Source: Acidimicrobiaceae bacterium (GTDB taxonomy: Bacteria; Actinomycetota; Acidimicrobiia; Acidimicrobiales; RAAP-2). From it: a stretch of 64,000 nucleotides of DNA. The stretch lies in NCBI GenBank assembly GCA_003152015.1, contig PLZF01000023.1, positions 1-64,000 of the forward strand. The letters run 5' to 3'. This document shows positions 27,212-36,084 of this stretch, one piece after another; within the stretch, counting starts at the first letter, position 1; each line of letters starts with the position of its first letter. The notes under the pieces were generated by a model that was given only the letters and a program-made list of their open reading frames with translations, was not told where the DNA came from and did no database searches. Made by a program: the position numbers and the translations under genes.

Positions 27212-27555
27212 GACGTGGCACCTCCCTGACCTGGCTCCTCAGGGGTGCCCGCTGACTTTGCCGGCCGGTCGGACGGCTTGGCCTTGAACATCTCGAGCAT
27301 CCGGTCGGTGACGACGAACCCGCCGACCACGTTGAGCGTGGCGAGGAGCACGGCGAGAAAGCCCAGGATGGTCTGGACGTCGCCCTGTGCCTGACCGAGG
27401 ATGGCCATGGTCCCCACCAAAATGATCCCGTGAATGGCATTGGTCCCCGACATGAGCGGCGTGTGGAGAATGCTCGGGACCTTGGACACCACCTCGTTGC
27501 CGACAAATGCGGCCAGCACAAAGATGGTCAGAAGTTCGATGATGCCGACGGTCAT
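27208..27555 (-). CDS. pntAb: NAD(P) transhydrogenase subunit alpha, membrane part
   Basis: 115 aa with three hydrophobic helices (LLTIFVLAAFVGNEVVSKVP, GTNAIHGIILVGTMAI, LGFLAVLLATLNVVGGFVVT) and ending FKAKPSDRP. This is the separate domain-II piece of the three-subunit transhydrogenases of actinobacteria and alphaproteobacteria. Overlaps its neighbours on both sides by four bases, which favours fixed stoichiometry. Confidence 0.92.
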   Translation of the reverse strand: MTVGIIELLTIFVLAAFVGNEVVSKVPSILHTPLMSGTNAIHGIILVGTMAILGQAQGDVQTILGFLAVLLATLNVVGGFVVTDRMLEMFKAKPSDRPAKSAGTPEEPGQGGATS

Positions 27556-28868
27556 GAGGCCGCCGCCTTCTTCTCGTCAGCCGTATCGGCCGGACTTCCC
27601 TCGGCCGGTGTCCCTTCGGCCGGACTTCCCTCGGCCGGACTTCCCTCGGCCGGACTTCCCTCGGCCGGTGTCCCTTCAGCCGGCGTGGCCCCGGTCGCCG
27701 GGGCGGAAGGCGGAGCATCCACCGGAGCCGGATCCGGAGCCGGGAGGCCCAGTGCCTCGGCGGTAGCGGCGTGCACCACTGTGCCGGCCTTCACCACGCA
27801 GGTGCCGATCACTATCTCGTCGTTGAAGTCGGGCGCCAGCTCACCGTCTTTCACCACCAGAGCCATAAAGTTGGCGACGTTGCGCGAATAGAGGAAGCTG
27901 GCGTGGGTCGGCATCGATGCCGGGGTATTGGACAACCCGACCACGGTGACCCCGTGGACCAGTACGTCTTCACCGGCAACCGATAGTTCGCAGTTGCCCC
28001 CGGAATCTGCGGCCATGTCAATAATTACCGCCCCTTCGGACATGCCTTCGACCATGGACTCGGTCACCAGTACCGGTGCCTTGCGCCCGGGGATCTGTGC
28101 GGTGGTGATCACCACGTCGGCGTTGGCCACCTCCGCAGCCAGCAACTCCTGCTGCTTGGCCAGGTACTCGGCCGACTGTTCCTTGGCGTAGCCGCCGGTC
28201 CCTTCCTGGGTCTCGAGACCGAGCTCCACAAACTGGGCACCCAAACTCTTGACCTCTTCTTTCACCGCCGCCCGGACGTCATAGGCGCGCACAACCGCTC
28301 CCAACCGTCTGGCGGTGGCGATGGCCTGCAGCCCGGCCACGCCGGCCCCCATCACCAGCACCTTCGCCGGGGGCACGGTGCCGGCGGCAGTCATGAACAT
28401 GGGGAAGAACTTGGCCAGATGCTCGGCAGCCGACAGCCCGGCGCGGTAACCGCTCACCATGGCCTGGGAAGAAAGGGCGTCCATCGACTGGGCCCGACTG
28501 ATCCGGGGCAGCAGATCGAGGCTGTAGACGGTGGCTCCTTTGGACGCCAGGGCCTTCACCACGTCGTGGGCTGCCACCGGCTGCAGAAAGCTGATCACCG
28601 AGACACCCTCGGGGAGCTGTGCCACCTCTTCGATGGTCGGAGGCTGCACCCTCGCCACCAAGTCAGCCCCGGTCAGGGCGGCGGCGGCATCGGCGACCAC
28701 CGTGGCCCCGGCTTGCTGGTAGGCGGCATCGGTGAAGCGAGCAGCAGTGCCGGCACCGGACTGCACGACGACGTCGATCCCCGAACCGGCCAGCTTTGCC
28801 GCCACCTCGGGAACGATCGCCACCCGTGCCTCGCCCGGGAGGGACTCTTGGATTACGGCGAGTTTCAC
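27552..28868 (-). CDS. pntAa: NAD(P) transhydrogenase subunit alpha, NAD-binding part, with repetitive tail
   Basis: 438 aa. Domain I motifs: RVAIVPEVAAKL, the NAD-binding GAGVAGLQAIATARRLGA, YDVRAAVKEEVKSLGA, and the RQD-loop region GGYAKEQS. The C-terminal 60 residues are unusual: six copies of a 5-residue PAEG(S/T) unit encoded by a 15-bp tandem repeat, ending in ADEKKAAAS. The tail is far longer than in standard PntAa proteins and is probably a disordered tether. First gene of the operon. Confidence 0.92.
   Translation of the reverse strand: MKLAVIQESLPGEARVAIVPEVAAKLAGSGIDVVVQSGAGTAARFTDAAYQQAGATVVADAAAALTGADLVARVQPPTIEEVAQLPEGVSVISFLQPVAAHDVVKALASKGATVYSLDLLPRISRAQSMDALSSQAMVSGYRAGLSAAEHLAKFFPMFMTAAGTVPPAKVLVMGAGVAGLQAIATARRLGAVVRAYDVRAAVKEEVKSLGAQFVELGLETQEGTGGYAKEQSAEYLAKQQELLAAEVANADVVITTAQIPGRKAPVLVTESMVEGMSEGAVIIDMAADSGGNCELSVAGEDVLVHGVTVVGLSNTPASMPTHASFLYSRNVANFMALVVKDGELAPDFNDEIVIGTCVVKAGTVVHAATAEALGLPAPDPAPVDAPPSAPATGATPAEGTPAEGSPAEGSPAEGSPAEGTPAEGSPADTADEKKAAAS
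27586..27675. repeat. 15-bp tandem repeat, six units, inside pntAa
   Basis: Units TCGGCCGGACTTCCC or TCGGCCGGTGTCCCT, in the order 1-2-1-1-1-2, in frame with the gene. Unit number can change without a frameshift. Confidence 0.9.
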
Positions 28869-28980
28869 GGCTCGTTGTCTACTTGAAATTGCCCTCTCCG
28901 ACCACTCGACTGGTCAGGACACCTGGCTCGGAACCACCACGTGTCTCATCCTCGGGGGGCCAAGAGCACGATCGGAGGCC

Positions 28981-29013
28981 GGCTGGAGGGCGGCTGGAGG
29001 GCGGCTGGAGGGC
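28981..29013. repeat. 11-bp tandem repeat, three units
   Basis: GGCTGGAGGGC three times in the 150-bp gap between pntAa's start and the stop of the SDR gene. It lies in the upstream region of the pnt operon. No function is evident. Confidence 0.85.
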
Positions 29014-29018
29014 CGTGG

Positions 29019-29846
29019 CTACCGGTGCACTCCACGAGCGGCGGTCAAGAAGGCGGGCCATTCGCCGCCACCGTGAGCCACCAGGTTGGCTCCCGATATG
29101 TAGCCGGCAACCGACGGGGAAGAGAGAAAGAGGCACAGGTTGGCAAGGTCCTCCGGCGTGCCGAACCTCCCCAGGGGCACGGTGGCCGCCACCGCCGCCA
29201 TTCCCTCCTCGCCTCCGTAATGGGCAGCTGCCGACTCGGTGGCCACCAACCCGGCACTCACACAGTTGACCCGCACTTTCGGCGCCCACTCGATGGCCAG
29301 TGACTGGGTCAGATTGATCAGGCCGGCCTTGGCTGCTCCGTAGGCCGCAGTCCCCGGGGATGGCCTGATCCCACTGACCGAACCGATGTTGATGATCGAC
29401 CCGCCCTCGGCCTGCCCTTGCATCACCCCGTTGGCCGCCTGGGCACAGTAGAGCGGAGCCAGAAGGTTGAGGGTGACGATCGAGACGGCAAACCGCGGGG
29501 ACGCGGTGGCGGCATCCGCCTCGGGTGACCCTCCGGCGTTGTTGACCAGCACATCGAGACGCCCGAACCGGTCGTTGGCCTGGGTGACCACCGATGCCGC
29601 CTGTTCGGGATCGCGGAGATCGGCCACGACGAACACGGCGCGCCGGAGCACCCCGTCGCCATCGTGGGCGAAGGGGAGTTCGTTCTCGGCCGTCTCGGAC
29701 CGCCCGCACACCACCACCTCGGCCCCAGCCGCCAAAAACCTTTCGGTGATGCCGCGGCCGATCCCCCGGGCTCCCCCGGTGATCACCGCCACCTGACCGG
29801 CGAAATCAAAACGGACCGGCGGGCGGGTGTTTCCGGTTACTGCCAC
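29019..29846 (-). CDS. Short-chain dehydrogenase next to the ipd block (Rv3549c-like position)
   Basis: 275 aa. Classical SDR: TGGARGIG cofactor loop at residues about 23-30, NNAGG, active-site Ser in IGSVSG, and YGAAK with catalytic Tyr and Lys, followed by VNCVSAGLVATE. Starts at GTG 29846 with a GGAGG-like site before it. In Mycobacterium tuberculosis an SDR (Rv3549c) is also divergent from echA20-ipdAB, so the synteny supports a role in steroid ring C/D breakdown, but the substrate is not proven. Shares a divergent promoter and a CTGAC-N5-GTCAG operator with echA20. Confidence 0.8.
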   Translation of the reverse strand: MAVTGNTRPPVRFDFAGQVAVITGGARGIGRGITERFLAAGAEVVVCGRSETAENELPFAHDGDGVLRRAVFVVADLRDPEQAASVVTQANDRFGRLDVLVNNAGGSPEADAATASPRFAVSIVTLNLLAPLYCAQAANGVMQGQAEGGSIINIGSVSGIRPSPGTAAYGAAKAGLINLTQSLAIEWAPKVRVNCVSAGLVATESAAAHYGGEEGMAAVAATVPLGRFGTPEDLANLCLFLSSPSVAGYISGANLVAHGGGEWPAFLTAARGVHR

Positions 29847-29882
29847 TGCTGCCTCCTGGCCTCCGACTGGTACTGTCCTATT

Positions 29883-29897
29883 CTGACGGTGTATCAG
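29883..29897. promoter_or_regulatory. CTGAC-N5-GTCAG operator, site 1 (SDR / echA20-ipdABC)
   Basis: CTGACGGTGTATCAG between divergent genes, 37 bases from the SDR start and 93 from the echA20 ATG. TATTCT at 29878-29883 could be the -10 for the echA20 direction and overlaps the operator edge, so binding would block the promoter. One of six related sites in the window. Confidence 0.7.
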
Positions 29898-29989
29898 ATC
29901 ACGTTGGGCGAGAGCCTGTGGCCGTCCTTCGTGTGGACCACGCCCGGTGCCGACCTCTGACCCGACGACCTACCGACTCGGAGTTTTCC

Positions 29990-30748
29990 ATGCCCATTGA
30001 GACCTATCAGAAGCAACCCGGCATTGCCGAAGTGGTCATTGATCACCCGCCGGTCAACGCTCTCGACGTGGCTGGGTGGTTCGCCCTGGCCGACGCGGTG
30101 GTAGCGGCCGGGAGAGTGTCCGACAATCGGGTGGTCATCGTTCGGGCTGAGGGCCGTGGGTTCTGTGCCGGGGTCGACATCAAGGAGATCCAGGCCAAGG
30201 GGGACGAGGCGCTGATCGGTGCCAATCGAGGTTGCTTCGCGGCGTTTGCCGCCATGTATGAGTGTGAGATCCCGGTGATCGCCGCCGTCCACGGGTTCTG
30301 CCTCGGCGGAGGGGTGGGCATCGCGGGGAATTCGGACATCATCGTGGCTTCGGACGATGCCACCTTCGGGCTCCCCGAGGTCGACCGTGGGGCCCTCGGC
30401 GCCGCCACCCACCTGTCGCGACTGGTCCCTCAACACCGGATGCGCTCGATGGTCTACACCGCCCAGGTGGCCACGGCCACCGAGCTCCACCACTACGGCT
30501 CGGTCCTGCGTGTGGTGCCTCGTTCTGAACTAGTGGACGCCGCCTACGAGGTGGCGGGCGATATCGCCGCCAAGAGCCCGACCATTTTGAGGAGGGCCAA
30601 AGAGTCGCTCAACGGCATTGACCCGGTGGACGTGAAACTCAGCTATCGGTTCGAGCAGGGATTCACCTATGAGCTTCATGTGGCGGGGGTCGCCGATGAA
30701 CAGAGGGCGGCCTTCGTCGAGAAGCGCGACGCCGACACCTCCAAGTAA
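29990..30748 (+). CDS. echA20: Enoyl-CoA hydratase family protein, EchA20-type ring hydrolase
   Basis: 252 aa from ATG 29990 (an upstream extension is unconserved). Crotonase fold: VIVRAEGRGFCAGVDIKEIQ and HGFCLGGGVGIAGNSDI give the two oxyanion-hole strands, followed by FGLPEVDRGALG. In mycobacteria EchA20 opens steroid ring D of the HIEC-CoA intermediate to give COCHEA-CoA. Position directly before ipdA, ipdB and ipdC in the same order as in M. tuberculosis supports the assignment. Cytoplasmic; acts with IpdC (before it) and IpdAB (after it). Confidence 0.85.
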   Translation: MPIETYQKQPGIAEVVIDHPPVNALDVAGWFALADAVVAAGRVSDNRVVIVRAEGRGFCAGVDIKEIQAKGDEALIGANRGCFAAFAAMYECEIPVIAAVHGFCLGGGVGIAGNSDIIVASDDATFGLPEVDRGALGAATHLSRLVPQHRMRSMVYTAQVATATELHHYGSVLRVVPRSELVDAAYEVAGDIAAKSPTILRRAKESLNGIDPVDVKLSYRFEQGFTYELHVAGVADEQRAAFVEKRDADTSK

Positions 30749-30783
30749 CCAGATAACCGACGGACAGGATCGGACCAGAAACT

Positions 30784-31659
30784 GTGGCAGACAAACGACT
30801 CTCGCTGGACGAGCTCATCGGCGAGCTTCGCAGCGGCATGACCATCGGGATCGGCGGGTGGGGCTCGAGGCGCAAGCCCATGGCCGCGGTACGAGCCATG
30901 CTGCGCTCGAACCTGACCGATCTGACAGTGGTGTCCTACGGAGGCCCCGACGTCGGCCTGCTGTGTGCTGCGGGCAAGGTCCGTAAGGTGATCTTCGCCT
31001 TTGTCACCCTCGATTCGATCCCGACCGATCCCCACTTTCGGGTTGCCCGCCAAACCGGTGCTATCGAGGCCTTGGAGGTGGACGAGGGCATGTTCTATCT
31101 GGGCCTGCTGGCTGCCTCCCAACGGGTACCGTTCCTACCCACTCGTGCCGGCCTGGGCTCCGACGTCCTGGCTCTCAACCCGTCTCTTCGCACCATCACC
31201 TCTCCGTACGACGACGGCGAGGAGTTGGTGGCCATGCCAGCCTTGGCCCTCGATGCCGCAGTGATCCACGTGAACCGGGCCGATGCCGGGGGATCTGGCC
31301 AGATTCTGGGTCCCGACCCGTTCTTCGATGACCTTTTTCTGGGTGCCGCTGAGCGGCGCTACGTCACCACCGAACGCCTCGTCACCACCGAGCAATTCGC
31401 TTCTGAAGGCCCCATCCAGACTATGTGCATCAGTCGCCTCTTGACCGACGGCGTCATCCAAACCCCGGGCGGTGCCCACTTCACCGCCTGTGTCCCCGAC
31501 TACTCGCGCGACGAGGCATTTCAGAAGGCCTATGTAACGGCGGCCGGCGATGCCGACGCCTGGACCGCGTTCCGTGAGCACTACCTCGAGGTCGACGAGG
31601 CCGGGTACCAGGCGGCCCGGATGGACCCGGTGGGGGGACAACAGGAGGTGGCCCGATGA
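30784..31659 (+). CDS. ipdA: IpdA, alpha subunit of COCHEA-CoA hydrolase
   Basis: 291 aa, GTG start. CoA-transferase family I alpha-like fold: LDELIGELRSGMTIGIGGWGSRR at the N-terminus and YVTTERLVTTEQF, typical of IpdA. IpdAB is not a transferase but hydrolyses ring C of COCHEA-CoA; the EVDEGMF stretch (residues 98-104) probably contains the catalytic Glu known from the M. tuberculosis enzyme. Overlaps ipdB by ATGA, as expected for an obligate heterodimer. Confidence 0.88.
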   Translation: MADKRLSLDELIGELRSGMTIGIGGWGSRRKPMAAVRAMLRSNLTDLTVVSYGGPDVGLLCAAGKVRKVIFAFVTLDSIPTDPHFRVARQTGAIEALEVDEGMFYLGLLAASQRVPFLPTRAGLGSDVLALNPSLRTITSPYDDGEELVAMPALALDAAVIHVNRADAGGSGQILGPDPFFDDLFLGAAERRYVTTERLVTTEQFASEGPIQTMCISRLLTDGVIQTPGGAHFTACVPDYSRDEAFQKAYVTAAGDADAWTAFREHYLEVDEAGYQAARMDPVGGQQEVAR

Positions 31660-32426
31660 ACGAGTCGACAGATGTAAGCCGGGCCGAGTTCTGCGTCATT
31701 GCCTGTGCGGAGATATTCCGGGGTGATGGTGAGGTGATGGCCAGTGCCTTCGGGACGGCCCCGGCCCTCGGAGCCCGCCTGGCCAAGCTGACCTTCACCC
31801 CCGACCTGGTGCTCACCGACGGTGATGCCGCACTGATGGTCGGGGCTCCGGCGCTCGGGACCCCACCCTCCGAGCTCACCATCGAGTCGCACATGCCATA
31901 CCGGAAAGTGTTCGACGTGGTGTGGTCGGGACGCCGCAACCTGATCATGATGGCCTCCCAGATCGACCGCACCGGCAACCAGAACATCAGCGCCATCGGC
32001 GACTGGGCCAAGCCCAAAGCTCAGCTGGTGGGTGTCCGGGGAGCTCCGGGGAACACCGTCAACCATCCGACCAGCTACTGGGTCCCCAACCACTCGACCC
32101 GCTCCTTTGTGGACCAGGTCGATGTGGTCTGTGGTGTGGGCTACGCACGGGCCGTGTCGGCCGGTCCATCGGCAACCCGGTTCCACCAGATCCGCCACGT
32201 GGTATCCAACCTCGGCGTCTTCGACTTCGAGACACCTGAGCACGTCATGCGCCTGCGTTCGGTGCATCCCGGCGTCACCGTGGAGGAGATCGTCGAAGCC
32301 ACCGGTTTCGCCTTGGTCATCCCGGATGACGTGCCCGACACCCGGTTACCGACACCCGAGGAGTTGGCGTTGATCCGCGACGTGCTCGACCCGAGGGGAC
32401 TGCGGGATCGGGAGGTCAAATCGTGA
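31656..32426 (+). CDS. ipdB: IpdB, beta subunit of COCHEA-CoA hydrolase
   Basis: 256 aa, the usual size. CoA-transferase beta-like features: LTFTPDLVLTDGDAALM, VWSGRRNLIMMASQID, GNQNISAIGDWAKPK, and NLGVFDFETPEHVMRLRSVHPG near the end. Pairs with IpdA; the two genes overlap and are followed, again with an overlap (GTGA), by ipdC. Confidence 0.88.
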   Translation: MNESTDVSRAEFCVIACAEIFRGDGEVMASAFGTAPALGARLAKLTFTPDLVLTDGDAALMVGAPALGTPPSELTIESHMPYRKVFDVVWSGRRNLIMMASQIDRTGNQNISAIGDWAKPKAQLVGVRGAPGNTVNHPTSYWVPNHSTRSFVDQVDVVCGVGYARAVSAGPSATRFHQIRHVVSNLGVFDFETPEHVMRLRSVHPGVTVEEIVEATGFALVIPDDVPDTRLPTPEELALIRDVLDPRGLRDREVKS

Positions 32427-33526
32427 CCGGAACAGGGGCTCGGGTGCACCCGGCCCTCCACACCCGTTTCTGCGAGTTGGTCGGGGTCGAGTTCCCAATT
32501 GTGCAGACCGGCATGGGCTGGGTAGCCGGTCCGAGGTTGGTAGCGGCCACTGCCGAGGCGGGCGGTTTGGGCATCCTGGCCTCTGCCACCATGACGTTCG
32601 ACGAGTTGGTGGCGGCCATCGCCGATGTACGCGCCCGCACAGACCGGCCTTTCGGGGTCAACATGCGCACCGACGTAGCCGACGTCGGGGACCGGGTGGC
32701 GCTGATGATCGAACAGGGGGTGAAGGTGGTCAGCTTCGCCCAGGCACCCAAGCCCGAACTGGTGACCCGTTGCCGGGAGGCCGGGTTGGTGGTGATGCCG
32801 ACCATCGGGGCCCGGCGCCATGCCGAAAAGGTGGCGGGGTGGGGCGTCGACGCGGTGATCGCCCAGGGGGGCGAGGGTGGCGGTCATACCGGCACTGTCC
32901 CTACCTCTCTGTTGACGCCGGCCGTGGTGGACGCGGTGGGCGAGAAGGTGGCGGTGATCGCCGCCGGTGGGTTCTTCGACGGCCGCGGGTTGGTCGCCGC
33001 CCTGGCCTACGGAGCCTCCGGCATCGCCATGGGTACTCGCTTCTTGTTGACCCAGGAGAGCCGGGTGCCCGACGAGGTGAAGCAGGTCTATCTGGGTACC
33101 CCGGTGACCGGCACCGTGGTGTCGACCGCAGTGGACGGTGCCCCCCAACGGGTCATCCGCACCGAATTCATCGACCATCTGGAGCGGGCCAGTTGGCTCC
33201 GGAACCTGCCCCGGGCGATGGCCAGCGCCCACTCTTTCAAACGCGAGACTCGTTCGTCTCTGGGAGCGCTGTTCCGGGAGGGCCGCGCCATGAAGCACGG
33301 CAACGAGTTGTCGTGGCCCCAGGTGGTGATGGCGGCCAATGCGCCGGTCATGACCAAGGCAGCATTGGTCGATGGTCGCACCGACGTGGGGGTCCTACCC
33401 ACCGGCCAAGTGGTGGGTGAGATCACCGAACTACCGACGGTGGCTGAACTGATCACGCGGATAGTGGCCCAGGCCACCGAAGTGTTGGACCGTTTCGGTT
33501 CGGCGGCCGCCGCCCGGACGGCCTGA
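32423..33526 (+). CDS. ipdC: IpdC, flavin-dependent nitronate-monooxygenase-like enzyme of steroid ring degradation
   Basis: 367 aa. FMN-binding TIM barrel of the NMO/2-nitropropane dioxygenase family: FPIVQTGMGWVAGPRLVAA, GVNMRTDVAD, VDAVIAQGGEGGGHTGT and IAAGGFFDGRGLVAALAYGA with GTRFLLTQES. In the ipd operon this protein introduces the ring double bond that precedes hydrolysis by EchA20. The gene ends 11 bp before the stop of the convergent thiolase gene. Confidence 0.87.
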   Translation: MTGTGARVHPALHTRFCELVGVEFPIVQTGMGWVAGPRLVAATAEAGGLGILASATMTFDELVAAIADVRARTDRPFGVNMRTDVADVGDRVALMIEQGVKVVSFAQAPKPELVTRCREAGLVVMPTIGARRHAEKVAGWGVDAVIAQGGEGGGHTGTVPTSLLTPAVVDAVGEKVAVIAAGGFFDGRGLVAALAYGASGIAMGTRFLLTQESRVPDEVKQVYLGTPVTGTVVSTAVDGAPQRVIRTEFIDHLERASWLRNLPRAMASAHSFKRETRSSLGALFREGRAMKHGNELSWPQVVMAANAPVMTKAALVDGRTDVGVLPTGQVVGEITELPTVAELITRIVAQATEVLDRFGSAAAARTA

Positions 33527-33536
33527 GCGCCGGGGG

Positions 33537-34742
33537 CTATCCCAGGCGTTCGATGATGGTGGCGTTGGCCTGACCGCCGCCCTCGCACATCGTCTGCAAT
33601 CCGTAGCGGGCCCCTGTCCGCTCCATCTCGTTCAGCAAGGTGCACAGCAGCCGTGCCCCGGAGCCGCCGGTCGGATGTCCGATGGCGATGGCACCACCAT
33701 TCACATTGACCTTGGACATGTCCGGATGGTGCTCCTTCTCCCACGCCAGCACCACCGACGCGAATGCCTCGTTGATCTCGATGAGATCGATGTCATCGAG
33801 GGATAACTTCGACTTTTCGAGTACCAGGGTCGTGGCCGGGATCGGCGCCGTCAGCATGATGACCGGATCGTTGGCGGCCACGGCGAAGGTGTGGAACCTG
33901 GCCCGCGGCCGCAATCCCAACTGCCCGGCCCTCTCCTCACTCATGACCAGCACCGCCGCCGCCGCATCAGAGATCTGAGATGAAGACGCCGCGGTGACAA
34001 GGCCGTTCTCGACGAACGCCGGCGGCAACGAGGCCAACTTCTCGTAGGTGGATCCGGCCCGCACCCCCTCGTCGAAGGTCAGCAGCCCCTCTTCGGCTGG
34101 ATCGCCTTCGTCGGTTCCGGCTTGGGCGATCTTGTTTTCGACCTGGGCCCGCCGGGTGGCGAGGGGGATGATCTCGTTCTCGAAACGACCTTCGGAGATG
34201 GCCCGAGCGGCCCGATCGTGGGACTCGAGCGCCAGCCTGTCCATGGCCTCACGGGAGATCCCCCACCGGCGGGCGATCTCCTCGGCGCACAGGCCCTGGT
34301 GGATGAAGTCGAAGCGGTCGTGGACAGTGGGTCCGTAGGCCTCTCCCGGGCCGTGCTCGGTGGTCGAACCGATGGGCACCCGGCTCATCGCCTCCACCCC
34401 ACCGCCAATGGCGATGTCCATGGCTCCCGACATCACGGCCTGGGCGGCGAAGTGAACCGCCTGTTGTGCTGATCCGCACTGGCGATCGACAGTGGTGCCG
34501 GGCACGGTGTCGGGAAATCCGGCGGCCAAGGCGGCATTCCGGCCGATATTCATGGCCTGCTCACCAACAGTCATGGTGCAGCCGAAGATCACATCCTCGA
34601 CCAGGGCCGGGTCGAGATCGTTGCGTTCCAGTAGCGCCCGGAGCGGTTGTGCGGCCAAATCGACAGCGTGCCAACCCGAGAGACGACCATTCTTCTTCCC
34701 CACCGGGGTGCGGACGGCATCGACAATCACTGCGTTCGGCAT
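33537..34742 (-). CDS. fadA6: Acetyl-CoA acyltransferase (thiolase), FadA6-type
   Basis: 401 aa from ATG 34742 (MPNAVIVDAVRTPVGKKNG). The longer upstream frame adds 31 unconserved residues and would cover the operator, so it was rejected. Catalytic Cys in DRQCGSAQQAVHFAA, His in NGGAIAIGHPTGGSG and second Cys in MCEGGGQAN. FadA6 of mycobacteria cleaves a beta-keto-CoA formed after both steroid rings are open. Position between ipdC and the FadE genes fits. Divergent from the acyl-CoA dehydrogenase pair with a shared operator. Confidence 0.88.
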   Translation of the reverse strand: MPNAVIVDAVRTPVGKKNGRLSGWHAVDLAAQPLRALLERNDLDPALVEDVIFGCTMTVGEQAMNIGRNAALAAGFPDTVPGTTVDRQCGSAQQAVHFAAQAVMSGAMDIAIGGGVEAMSRVPIGSTTEHGPGEAYGPTVHDRFDFIHQGLCAEEIARRWGISREAMDRLALESHDRAARAISEGRFENEIIPLATRRAQVENKIAQAGTDEGDPAEEGLLTFDEGVRAGSTYEKLASLPPAFVENGLVTAASSSQISDAAAAVLVMSEERAGQLGLRPRARFHTFAVAANDPVIMLTAPIPATTLVLEKSKLSLDDIDLIEINEAFASVVLAWEKEHHPDMSKVNVNGGAIAIGHPTGGSGARLLCTLLNEMERTGARYGLQTMCEGGGQANATIIERLG

Positions 34743-34780
34743 GGGATCATTGTGCCCGATCAACCACGATTGCCGAAAGT

Positions 34781-34795
34781 CTGGCAGTGTGTCAG
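34781..34795. promoter_or_regulatory. CTGAC-N5-GTCAG operator, site 2 (fadA6 / fadE-fadE)
   Basis: CTGGCAGTGTGTCAG (one arm mismatch), 39 bases upstream of the thiolase ATG and 74 upstream of the first FadE start. Placed so one bound repressor could control both directions. Confidence 0.6.
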
Positions 34796-34868
34796 ATTTC
34801 TCCATCGCTGGTGAGCCCACCTCGGGCCTCCCCATGCACCGGCCGACGGATCGACCAATGGAAAGCCC

Positions 34869-36065
34869 ATGAACAACACAACCGACGGAGCCATGGACCT
34901 ACGGTTCACCCCCGCCCAGGAAGAATTCCGGGCCGAGGCACGCCATTGGCTGGCCGCCAACTCCCCCGCTCCCGGGTCGCTGCCCTCTCTCGACACCCCT
35001 CATGGCTTCGAAGCTCACCGGGCCTGGGAACAGACCATGTTCGCCGACCGCTGGTCAGTGGTGTCGTGGCCCGAGGAGTTCGGCGGACGGGACGTGGGTA
35101 TTCTCGAATGGCTGATCTTCGAAGAGGAGTACTGGCGCATCCAGGCCCCGGTCCGGGTGAGCCAGAACGGCGTGTTTCTCCTGGCTCCCACCATGTTCGA
35201 GTTTGGGACCGATGCCCAGAAGGCCCGGTTCCTCCCGCCCATGGCCTCCGGAGAAGAGATCTGGTGCCAGGGGTGGTCAGAACCCGATGCCGGCAGCGAC
35301 TTGGCCGGGATCCGCAGCCGGGCGGAACGAGCACCGGATGACGACGGTTGGCTGCTCACCGGCCAGAAGACATGGGCTTCACGCGGGGCGTACGCCGAAT
35401 GGTGCTTCGGTCTCTTCCGTACCGACCCCGACGCCCAACGCCATCGGGGCCTCACCTACTTTCTGATGGCCATGGACTCCCCCGGGGTGACCGTGCGGCC
35501 GATCCCCCAGATCGACGGTGAGCCCGGATTCGCCGAGATTTTTTTCGACAGCGTCTTCGTTCCCGACTCGCAGGTGCTCGGGGGCGTCGGCCAGGGCTGG
35601 AGTGTGGCCATGGCCACCGCCGGCTCCGAACGCGGTCTCAGCCTCCGCAGCCCCGCCCGTTATACCGAAGCGGTATCCCGTCTGGTTTCGCTCTATGCCG
35701 AGCGCCTTGACCGCGACCCGGCCCGGGCGGCCCGTAGCGCCGACGCGGTGGCCCAGGCGTGGATGGATGCCGAGGCTTACCGGCTCAATACCTACTGGAC
35801 CGCCTGCCGGGTACTGGCCGGCGGAACCGTTGGCCCCGAGGCCAGCGCCAACAAGATCCACTGGTCCGAGACCGACCTGGCGATCTATCGCGCCGCGCTG
35901 GGGTTGCTCGGACCCGAGGCCGAGCTCACCGGGGGTGGCGGAGTGGCGGGCAATCCGTGGCTCGATGGTTTCCTGTTCGCACTGGCCGGTCCGATCTACG
36001 CCGGCACCAACGAAATCCAGCGGAACGTGGTGGCCGAGCGCCTGCTCGGGCTGCCGCGGGCCTGA
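34869..36065 (+). CDS. Acyl-CoA dehydrogenase (FadE), catalytic-type subunit
   Basis: 398 aa. MDLRFTPAQEEFRAEARHW start region, GWSEPDAGSDLA and TGQKTWAS flavin/substrate motifs, and TNEIQRNVVAERLLGLPR at the end, all typical. ATG 34869 (with GGAAAG before it) or ATG 34893 (MDLRF) are both possible. The next gene is a shorter, more divergent FadE, the arrangement of steroid-catabolic acyl-CoA dehydrogenases that work as alpha2beta2 heterotetramers. Probably equivalent in role to FadE31-33 of the mycobacterial ipd regulon. Confidence 0.85.
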   Translation: MNNTTDGAMDLRFTPAQEEFRAEARHWLAANSPAPGSLPSLDTPHGFEAHRAWEQTMFADRWSVVSWPEEFGGRDVGILEWLIFEEEYWRIQAPVRVSQNGVFLLAPTMFEFGTDAQKARFLPPMASGEEIWCQGWSEPDAGSDLAGIRSRAERAPDDDGWLLTGQKTWASRGAYAEWCFGLFRTDPDAQRHRGLTYFLMAMDSPGVTVRPIPQIDGEPGFAEIFFDSVFVPDSQVLGGVGQGWSVAMATAGSERGLSLRSPARYTEAVSRLVSLYAERLDRDPARAARSADAVAQAWMDAEAYRLNTYWTACRVLAGGTVGPEASANKIHWSETDLAIYRAALGLLGPEAELTGGGGVAGNPWLDGFLFALAGPIYAGTNEIQRNVVAERLLGLPRA

Positions 36066-36084
36066 CGGATCAGGAGAATTCACC

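Noticed and set aside
34743-34835. N-terminal extension of the thiolase
   Set aside because: The extra 31 residues are not family-like and would place the operator inside the coding region; ATG 34742 gives the standard thiolase start.
36062-36073. CTGACGGATCAG as a seventh operator copy
   Set aside because: The spacing is shorter (12 bp instead of 15) and it spans the stop codon of one FadE and the ribosome site of the next; it looks like chance.
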